6,996 nucleotides of DNA from Pseudomonadota bacterium (GTDB lineage: Bacteria; Pseudomonadota; Alphaproteobacteria; Rhizobiales; Xanthobacteraceae): contig JAKAMD010000183.1 in assembly GCA_021823875.1 (NCBI GenBank), forward strand, positions 1-6,996, given 5' to 3'. Below are positions 1 through 4,271 of the stretch, piece by piece (position 1 is the stretch's first letter; every line of letters begins with the position of its first letter). The translations under genes were made by a program, and so were the position numbers. The notes beneath the pieces were generated by a model. The model did not search any database. It saw only the letters and a list, made by a program, of their open reading frames with translations, and was not told where the DNA came from.

Positions 1-207
1 GGGGGGGTCCAGCTCGTCTTCAACACCACCGAGGGCGCCGCGGCGCTGGCCGACAGCCGGTCCCTGCGCCATGCGGCCCTCTTGCATAAAGTGCCGTACT
101 ACACCACTCTTTCAGGTGCTGTGGCTGCGGCGCAGGGGATCAAAGCCTATCTCGGGGGAGACCTCGAAGTACGCGCGTTGCAGAGCTACTATGGCAGCCG
201 CACCTGA
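1..207 (+). CDS. carB: carbamoyl-phosphate synthase large subunit, C-terminal fragment
   Basis: The frame is open from base 1 to a TGA at 205-207 and gives the last 68 residues; the rest lies to the left of the window. The peptide begins GGVQLVFNTTEG and continues through ADSRSLRHAALLHKVPYYTT. This matches the C-terminal MGS-like allosteric domain of CarB, where the NTT segment and the DSRS-R-AAL helix are conserved. In this family CarB uses glutamine-derived ammonia supplied by CarA, bicarbonate and two ATP to make carbamoyl phosphate for pyrimidine and arginine synthesis in the cytoplasm. The C-terminal domain carries effector binding (UMP and ornithine in E. coli). A position just upstream of greA is the arrangement I recall in Rhizobiales. 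A seven-G run at bases 1-7 lies at the edge, but the frame through it is consistent. The identification is from recalled family sequence, not an alignment. Confidence 0.93.
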   Translation, partial: GGVQLVFNTTEGAAALADSRSLRHAALLHKVPYYTTLSGAVAAAQGIKAYLGGDLEVRALQSYYGSRT

Positions 208-260
208 TGGTTGCGCCAGATGGGGGCGACTTCAGCGTCGGCGCGTGAGGCCGGGAATCA

Positions 261-304
261 CACGGTCGCGGGCAGGTTAAGCTGGCCGCGGTCGTGGTGT
301 TTTT
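261..304 (+). terminator. intrinsic terminator of carB
   Basis: Bases 261-275 pair with 282-296 in a 15-position stem with one G-G mismatch (272/285) and two G-U pairs, closed by the 6-nt loop GTTAAG. A U-tract (TGTTTTT, 298-304) follows directly. It starts 53 nt after the carB stop codon. It should end carB transcripts and separate them from greA. Confidence 0.75.
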
Positions 305-322
305 GACCGGCCCTCGTTCCAG

Positions 323-360
323 ATGACTCCGGTTGCGCGGGAAACCGTCGCCGGAGTCGT
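323..360 (+). other. strong hairpin in the carB-greA intergenic region
   Basis: GACTCCGG (325-332) pairs perfectly with CCGGAGTC (351-358), and an A-U and a G-U pair extend the stem outward. Inside it, CGG-GAAA-CCG (338-347) forms a small tetraloop hairpin. No T-tract follows, so this is not an intrinsic terminator. The 3' arm overlaps a second inverted repeat, TCGTA-T-TACGA (357-367), which could compete with it. It probably belongs to the greA promoter or leader. I could not place a convincing -35/-10 pair here. Confidence 0.5.
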
Positions 361-407
361 ATTACGAGTCGAATGGGGCGGAGTTTAAAAGGGGAAGGGC
401 CTTGGCG

Positions 408-430
408 GCGCCTAGGCGCGTTGAACGCGC
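408..430 (+). repeat. overlapping palindromes in the greA leader
   Basis: GCGCCTAGGCGC (408-419) is a perfect 12-bp palindrome. It overlaps a second inverted repeat, GCGCGTT-G-AACGCGC (416-430). The second would fold in RNA as a 5-bp GC stem with a UUGAA loop, ending 14 nt before the greA Shine-Dalgarno. Because they share bases 416-419, the two folds are alternatives. No known leader family is recognised. Confidence 0.5.
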
Positions 431-460
431 TCCCAACGTCCGCCAGGAGGAGATGAGACG

Positions 461-934
461 ATGGAGAAGATTCCGATGACCGCCGCCGGCTATGCTGCGC
501 TCGAAAACGAGCTGAAGCACTGCCAGCAGGTCGAGCGGCCCCGCATTATCCAGCAGATCACCGACGCGCGCACGCACGGCGATCTGTCGGAGAACGCCGA
601 ATATCACGCCGCCAAGGAAGCGCAGTCGCTCAATGAGGGCCGCATCGCCGAGCTCGAGGACAAGCTCGCGCGCGCCGACGTCATCGACGTGTCGAAGCTG
701 TCGGGCGATACCATTACTTTCGGCGCCACCGTGACTCTGATCGACGAAGACACCGAGCAGAAGAAAGTGTGGCAGATCGTCGGCGAGCCGGAAGCCGACG
801 CCAAGGCCGGCAAGATCTCGATCACCTCGCCGCTGGCGCGCGCGCTGATCGGCAAGGCCAAGGGCGCTTCGGTGGAAGTGAATACGCCGGGCGGCGCCAA
901 GGCCTATGAAGTGAAAAAGGTCGAGTGGCGGTAA
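461..934 (+). CDS. greA: transcription elongation factor GreA
   Basis: The product has 157 residues, essentially the usual GreA length (158 in E. coli). The N-terminal coiled-coil hairpin (about residues 1-75) carries the tip motif HGDLSENAEYHAAKE. Its acidic residues D41 and E44 correspond to those that enter the RNA polymerase secondary channel and coordinate Mg2+ for transcript cleavage. The C-terminal FKBP-like domain (about 80-157) follows. In the family, GreA rescues backtracked RNA polymerase by stimulating cleavage of the nascent 3' end. The ATG at 461 is fixed by AGGAGGAG (445-452) with an 8-nt spacer, the best ribosome binding site in the window. The gene lies downstream of the carB terminator, so it probably has its own promoter. 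It converges with the Lrp/AsnC gene. Confidence 0.97.
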   Translation: MEKIPMTAAGYAALENELKHCQQVERPRIIQQITDARTHGDLSENAEYHAAKEAQSLNEGRIAELEDKLARADVIDVSKLSGDTITFGATVTLIDEDTEQKKVWQIVGEPEADAKAGKISITSPLARALIGKAKGASVEVNTPGGAKAYEVKKVEWR

Positions 935-970
935 GCCGCCGCACAGCCTCGACAAGTCGGAGAGATTGCG

Positions 971-993
971 ATGGCCGGGCTTGTCCCGGCCAT
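971..993. repeat. REP-like palindromic hairpin between convergent genes
   Basis: ATGGCCGGG (971-979) and CCCGGCCAT (985-993) form a perfect 9-bp stem around the loop CTTGT. The hairpin is 36 nt after the greA stop and 35 nt before the Lrp/AsnC gene stop, so it lies between two converging genes. T-tracts on either side are poor (TTGTCATTT on the plus strand), so as a terminator it would be imperfect. From memory, near-identical elements recur between genes in Bradyrhizobium-type genomes. A dispersed REP-like element used as a bidirectional transcript end is therefore the likely identity, but copy number cannot be tested here. Confidence 0.6.
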
Positions 994-1028
994 TGTCATT
1001 TCCGGGGTCATTCCGCCAGCGCCGCGCC

Positions 1029-1496
1029 TCACTCCTCCATCGGCACGATCGCCGCGTCCTTCGACTGGCGCAGCACCAGCGAGGTCTTCACGTTGCGCAC
1101 ATGCGGCGCCGAGGTGAGCTTCTCGACGAAAGCCTGGAATGTCTTCAAGTCGGGCGCCACGCATTTCAGCACGAAGTCGATCTCGCCCGAGAGCATCCAG
1201 CACTCGCGCACCAAAGGCTGCGCGCGCACGAAATCCTCGAAGGCGACGAGATCGGCTTCCGCCTGGCTCGCCAGATGCACCATGGCGAAGACGGTGACCT
1301 CGTAGCCGAGCTTCTTCTCGTCGAGCAGGCCGCGATAGCCTTTGATGAAGCCGGCCTCCTCAAGCGCCCGCACCCGGCGCAAGCAGGGCGGCGCCGAAAT
1401 ACCGACCCGGTTGGCCAGTTCCACATTGGTGATGCGGCCGTCGGCCTGCAGCTCCGTCAGGATCTTACGGTCGATGGCGTCCAATCGCGCAGGCAC
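1029..1496 (-). CDS. Lrp/AsnC family transcriptional regulator
   Basis: The product has 155 residues, typical for the family. The N-terminal winged helix-turn-helix (about residues 5-65) includes LDAIDRKIL and the recognition-helix segment GISAPPCLRRVRALE. The C-terminal RAM/ligand-sensing domain (about 72-150) includes SGEIDFVLKCVAPD. Members form dimers to octamers, bind palindromic DNA and often respond to amino acids; this one's effector is unknown. The GTG at 1496 is chosen because GGGAG lies 7 nt upstream on the coding strand. The TTG two codons earlier (1502) is only 1 nt from that ribosome binding site. The gene diverges from trxB across a region with a perfect 24-bp palindrome, which fits autoregulation or control of trxB. 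Family assignment is firm; the target is inferred. Confidence 0.92.
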   Translation of the reverse strand: MPARLDAIDRKILTELQADGRITNVELANRVGISAPPCLRRVRALEEAGFIKGYRGLLDEKKLGYEVTVFAMVHLASQAEADLVAFEDFVRAQPLVRECWMLSGEIDFVLKCVAPDLKTFQAFVEKLTSAPHVRNVKTSLVLRQSKDAAIVPMEE

Positions 1497-1522
1497 GGGC
1501 AAACTCCCCCTTCCGGACCAAA

Positions 1523-1545
1523 ATGCAGCGGGTGAAACACTGCAT
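1523..1545. promoter_or_regulatory. inverted repeat ahead of the Lrp/AsnC gene
   Basis: ATGCA (1523-1527) is mirrored by TGCAT (1541-1545), and an inner GTG-AAA-CAC (1532-1540) is symmetric as well. It lies between the large palindrome and the Lrp/AsnC start codon, so it falls in that gene's 5' leader or core promoter. It could be a secondary regulator site or an RNA hairpin. Confidence 0.35.
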
Positions 1546-1548
1546 ACC

Positions 1549-1580
1549 GCGAAATAATCTTTCGCGAAAGATTATTGCGC
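1549..1580. promoter_or_regulatory. 24-bp perfect palindrome, candidate operator for lrp/trxB
   Basis: Bases 1553-1576 are a perfect palindrome with the half-site AATAATCTTTCG. One mismatch further out, three more pairs (GCG/CGC) extend the symmetry to 1549-1580. CGCGAAA also occurs twice as a direct repeat, at 1548-1554 and 1563-1569 (15-bp period). The element is 56 bp from the Lrp/AsnC start codon and about 170 bp from the trxB start codon. Lrp/AsnC proteins commonly bind palindromes in their own promoter regions, so this regulator is the first candidate to bind here. That link is an inference. Confidence 0.65.
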
Positions 1581-1632
1581 AGGCGGCCCGGAGCCATCAC
1601 CCGCTCGTTTGTGACTAAGGGGGGTTGCGTAG

Positions 1633-1660
1633 TTTGCATAGCTCCTAAAAAACATATATT
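1633..1660 (+). promoter_or_regulatory. putative trxB promoter
   Basis: TATATT (1655-1660) is a good -10 box in a locally AT-rich stretch. TTTGCA (1633-1638) gives a 16-bp spacer and TTGCAT (1634-1639) a 15-bp spacer. A start near 1667 would give a leader of about 78 nt. The -35 is weak, so activation by a regulator bound upstream, such as at 1549-1580, is possible. Confidence 0.4.
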
Positions 1661-1744
1661 GCATCCGCACAAGAGCCGGGCTCAGCCGGTCCCCGAGGGG
1701 TCACCTAAAGTCGAATGCCTGACCGTTCTGTGGGGCGGTGTGAA

Positions 1745-2710
1745 ATGTCAAAGACGACGCATGGCAAGGTTGTGATCATTGGCTCGGGTCCGGCCGGCAA
1801 TACGGCCGCGATCTATGCCGCGCGCGCCATGTTGGAGCCGATCCTCATCCAGGGCATCCAGCCCGGCGGACAGCTCACCATCACCACCGACGTCGAGAAC
1901 TATCCCGGTTTCGCCGAACCCATCCAGGGCCCCTGGCTGATGGAACAGATGCAGGCGCAGGCCGAGCATGTCGGCGCCCGCATCGTCACCGATACCGTCA
2001 CCAAGGTTGAACTGGGGCAGCGGCCGTTTCGCCTTACTTGCGATTCCGGCGACAGCTATCTGGCCGATGTGCTGATCATCGCCACCGGCGCACAGGCACG
2101 CTGGCTCGACTTGCCCTCCGAGCAGAAATTCAAAGGCTACGGCGTCTCCGCCTGCGCGACCTGCGACGGCTTCTTCTACCGCAACAAGGAAGTGATCGTG
2201 GTTGGCGGCGGTAACAGCGCGGTCGAGGAAGCGCTGTTCCTCACCAATTTCGCCTCCAAGGTCACGATCGTGCACCGGCGCGACAGCTTCCGCTCCGAGA
2301 AGATTTTGCAGGACCGACTGTTCAAGAACCCCAAGGTCGAGGTGGTTTGGGACAGCGTGGTCGATGACGTGCTCGGCAGCGACAATCCGCTGAAAGTGAA
2401 CCGGGTGCGATTGAAGAACGTGAAAACAGGTGAGGTCACCGAACGCGCCGTCGACGGCGTGTTCGTCGCCATCGGTCATTCGCCTGCTTCCGAACTGTTC
2501 GCCGGCCAACTCGCGATGAAGCCGTCCGGCTATATCATCACCGAGGGCCGTTCCACTGCGACCTCGGTGCCTGGCGTCTTTGCCGCCGGCGACGTCACCG
2601 ACGACATCTACCGGCAGGCAGTGACCGCGGCCGGCCAGGGCTGCATGGCGGCACTGGAAGCCGAACGACTTCTCGCAGCACAGCAACACGAACGGGTAGC
2701 CGCAGAATGA
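1745..2710 (+). CDS. trxB: thioredoxin-disulfide reductase
   Basis: The product has 321 residues, the normal size for low-molecular-weight TrxB. The FAD-binding GSGPAG motif is at residues 13-18. The redox-active CATC is at C137 and C140, followed by DGFFYR. The NADPH-binding GGGNSA is at 154-159 and HRRD at 177-180, and the second FAD motif AAGDV ends near 284. The enzyme passes electrons from NADPH through FAD to thioredoxin in the cytoplasm, supplying ribonucleotide reductase and repair of oxidised proteins. The ATG at 1745 is preferred because GGGG (1732-1735) sits 9 nt upstream and the Rossmann fold then begins at residue 8. An in-frame ATG at 1715 would add ten residues that do not look like family sequence. 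The stop overlaps the LysR-type gene by 4 nt. The Lrp/AsnC gene is divergent. Confidence 0.97.
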   Translation: MSKTTHGKVVIIGSGPAGNTAAIYAARAMLEPILIQGIQPGGQLTITTDVENYPGFAEPIQGPWLMEQMQAQAEHVGARIVTDTVTKVELGQRPFRLTCDSGDSYLADVLIIATGAQARWLDLPSEQKFKGYGVSACATCDGFFYRNKEVIVVGGGNSAVEEALFLTNFASKVTIVHRRDSFRSEKILQDRLFKNPKVEVVWDSVVDDVLGSDNPLKVNRVRLKNVKTGEVTERAVDGVFVAIGHSPASELFAGQLAMKPSGYIITEGRSTATSVPGVFAAGDVTDDIYRQAVTAAGQGCMAALEAERLLAAQQHERVAAE

Positions 2711-3624
2711 ACATCCAAGCCGCCAATTCCACGATGGACTGGGACAAGTTGAAGGTGTTCCACGCGGCTGCGGAGGCCGGTTCCTTCACGCATGCCGGCG
2801 AACGACTCGGCCTGTCGCAGTCGGCTGTCTCGCGCCAGGTTTCGGCGCTCGAGAGCGAGCTCGGCGTCTCGCTGTTCCACCGCCATGCGCGCGGTCTGAT
2901 CCTCACCGAGCAGGGCGAGCTGCTTTACCGCACGGCGCATGAAGTGTTCATGAAGCTGGAAGCCGCGCGCACCAAACTGACCGATAGCCGCGAGCGGCCG
3001 AACGGCGAACTCAAAGTCTCGACCTCGCCCGGCATCGGCATCCATTGGCTGCTGCCGCGCCTGGGCGAGTTCCTCGACCTCTATCCCGATATCCAGATCC
3101 AACTGATAACCACCGACGAAGAGCTCGACCTCGCCATGCGCGAGGCCGACGTTGCCATCCGCCTGCGCCAGCCGACCCAGCCCGACCTGATCCAGCGCAA
3201 GCTGTTCGCGGTGCATTTCCACTGCTACGCCTCGCCCGATTACCTCAAGCGTTTCGGCACGCCGCACACCTACGAAGATCTCGACAACCACCGCATCATC
3301 TTGCTCGGCGGCGCAGTGCCGATGCATCTGGCGAGCCGGCGCTGGCCGGTGGAAGTGGCGCGCGAGGGCAAAGGTCCGCGCGTTGCGCAGCTCACCGTCA
3401 ACAATGTGCTCGGCCTATTGCGCGCCTGCCAGCGCGGGCTCGGTATCGCCATGCTCCCCGATTATCTGGTCGAGGAGAACGGCGGCCTGGTCCAATTGTT
3501 CAGTCAGGTCGACACGCTCGCGCTCGATGCCTATTTCGTTTATCCGGAAGAGCTGAAATCGGTGGCGCGTATCCAGGTGTTCCGCGACTTCCTTGTCGCC
3601 AATGCACAGCGCTGGCACTTCTGA
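2707..3624 (+). CDS. LysR-type transcriptional regulator
   Basis: The product has 305 residues, standard for the family. The N-terminal winged helix-turn-helix (about residues 13-70) reads LKVFHAAAEAGSFTHAGERL then LSQSAVSRQVSALE, followed by a linker helix. The periplasmic-binding-protein-like effector domain spans about 97-300, with GELKVSTSPGIG at its start. The ATG overlaps the trxB stop (ATGA, 2707-2710), which implies cotranscription and translational coupling. An internal ATG (2734, residue 10) has no clear ribosome binding site. LysR regulators usually sit divergent from their target, so a regulator downstream of and overlapping trxB is less common. It may control genes elsewhere or feed back on the operon. 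No effector can be named from sequence. Confidence 0.93.
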   Translation: MNIQAANSTMDWDKLKVFHAAAEAGSFTHAGERLGLSQSAVSRQVSALESELGVSLFHRHARGLILTEQGELLYRTAHEVFMKLEAARTKLTDSRERPNGELKVSTSPGIGIHWLLPRLGEFLDLYPDIQIQLITTDEELDLAMREADVAIRLRQPTQPDLIQRKLFAVHFHCYASPDYLKRFGTPHTYEDLDNHRIILLGGAVPMHLASRRWPVEVAREGKGPRVAQLTVNNVLGLLRACQRGLGIAMLPDYLVEENGGLVQLFSQVDTLALDAYFVYPEELKSVARIQVFRDFLVANAQRWHF

Positions 3625-3778
3625 ACTCTATCGGCCGCAGACGCGAAATAGATTTTCGTTCCGCCGTCCGGGAACCGGCGCGCACTTCTCACATGGCAGA
3701 CATGCGGCCCCACCCATTGCTGGCGCCGGGGCGCTGATGCTTATTGTGCACTCGCTGTCGCGCCGGATGCATATCCTC

Positions 3779-3879
3779 CCAGAGTCGCCGGTGCGCAGCA
3801 TGTTCCCCTCTGGAAGATGTTGCCGGTCCCCACACCGGCACGTTCTCAAGCTGGGCCCCTTCGGGGGCCCAGTTTTTTT
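3779..3879 (+). ncRNA. putative structured small RNA with three hairpins
   Basis: Three stems follow in order. CCAGAG (3779-3784) pairs with CTCTGG (3808-3813). TGCCGGT (3821-3827) pairs with ACCGGCA (3834-3840) around a 6-nt loop. The 9-bp terminator stem with a T-tract (3851-3879) comes last. A weak promoter, TTGTGC (3744-3749), 17 bp, ATGCAT (3767-3772), would start transcription near 3779, giving about 100 nt with the first stem at its 5' end. GCCGGT also occurs at 3787-3792 and could compete for ACCGGC, so the RNA may have two folds. No protein is plausible here. I do not match it to a known family. The alternative is a structured 3' UTR of the trxB-lysR transcript, whose stop is 154 nt upstream. 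Confidence 0.45.
3851..3879 (+). terminator. strong intrinsic terminator
   Basis: CTGGGCCCC (3851-3859) pairs perfectly with GGGGCCCAG (3864-3872) around the stable UUCG tetraloop, followed by seven T (3873-3879). It ends the putative small RNA, the trxB-lysR transcript, or both. Confidence 0.93.
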
Positions 3880-4222
3880 CGCCGGTACGACTCCTTGCTC
3901 GGCCGCGCGCAGTTTGTATTTATACAACTTGACAGTGTATCCGCTGCCACACCGGCAATGCCTGGCGGCGTGCTGGATTACCGTCCGCGGCTGGGTCCGC
4001 CCCCGGAATCACGAAGAAGTCATCCGAAAAACGACGGGAAAAGCGGTGCTGAACGTTGAAGCTTTACGGGCCCTGCTGCAGCCATACGCGGCGCGGCATA
4101 GAATGACGGGCCAAGACGAATTGGCGCGTCGGCATGGTAAAATAGTCACAGTTTTCAATTGTTCGAAGCGATTCGTTGGCAAAAGCGTAACCTTGACACG
4201 GTATCGGCTAGAATAGCTCCGG
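3880..4222. other. intergenic stretch without a recognisable gene
   Basis: No open frame here resembles a protein in composition or has a credible start. The stretch is visibly more AT-rich than the genes around it, especially around 3915-3930 and 4136-4200. It contains one 14-bp inverted repeat (3914-3927), a TTGACA at 3929-3934 with no matching -10, and a TTGACA at 4193-4198 only 10 bp from a TAGAAT at 4209-4214. The promoter of the L,D-transpeptidase gene should lie here, but I cannot fix it. Confidence 0.5.
3914..3927. promoter_or_regulatory. TTGTAT-TT-ATACAA inverted repeat
   Basis: Six perfectly complementary bases lie on each side of a 2-bp centre, immediately upstream of TTGACA (3929-3934). 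The arms resemble half-sites of operators bound by FCD-type GntR repressors (TTGTATACAA-like), but the extra 2-bp centre departs from that pattern. A binding site is an inference. Confidence 0.35.
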
Positions 4223-4271
4223 ACCAAAGGGGGCAAGAGCCCCCAGCAGAGCATTGGGAGACCCCCTGGTG
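4223..4271 (+). promoter_or_regulatory. translation-start leader with alternative folds
   Basis: GGGGGC (4229-4234) and GCCCCC (4239-4244) form a 6-bp GC hairpin with loop AAGA, leaving the Shine-Dalgarno GGGAG (4256-4260) and the GTG start (4269) free. Alternatively, AGGGGG (4228-4233) pairs with CCCCCT (4262-4267), and ACC (4223-4225) with GGT (4268-4270). That fold locks the start codon in a stem and the Shine-Dalgarno in its loop. The two folds share bases 4229-4233 and cannot coexist. Translational control is inferred only. Confidence 0.4.

Noticed and set aside
303..330. TTGACC at 303-308 as the greA -35 box
   Set aside because: It overlaps the carB terminator U-tract, and no -10-like hexamer occurs 16-18 bp downstream.
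1715..1744. Upstream ATG start for trxB
   Set aside because: It has no ribosome binding site at proper distance, and the added residues do not fit the family N-terminus; ATG 1745 has GGGG 9 nt upstream.
1748..2689. 313-codon open frame on the minus strand opposite trxB
   Set aside because: trxB carries all catalytic motifs on the plus strand; the antisense frame shows no recognisable domain and is rich in His/Gly/Asp from complemented codons.
3593..4216. 207-codon plus-strand open frame after the LysR gene
   Set aside because: It runs through the LysR 3' end, three hairpins and a strong terminator, has no ribosome binding site and shows no domain.
4254..4268. TTG start for the L,D-transpeptidase
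   Set aside because: The Shine-Dalgarno GGGAG lies within and after this codon, which fits initiation at GTG 4269 and a normal short signal-peptide n-region.
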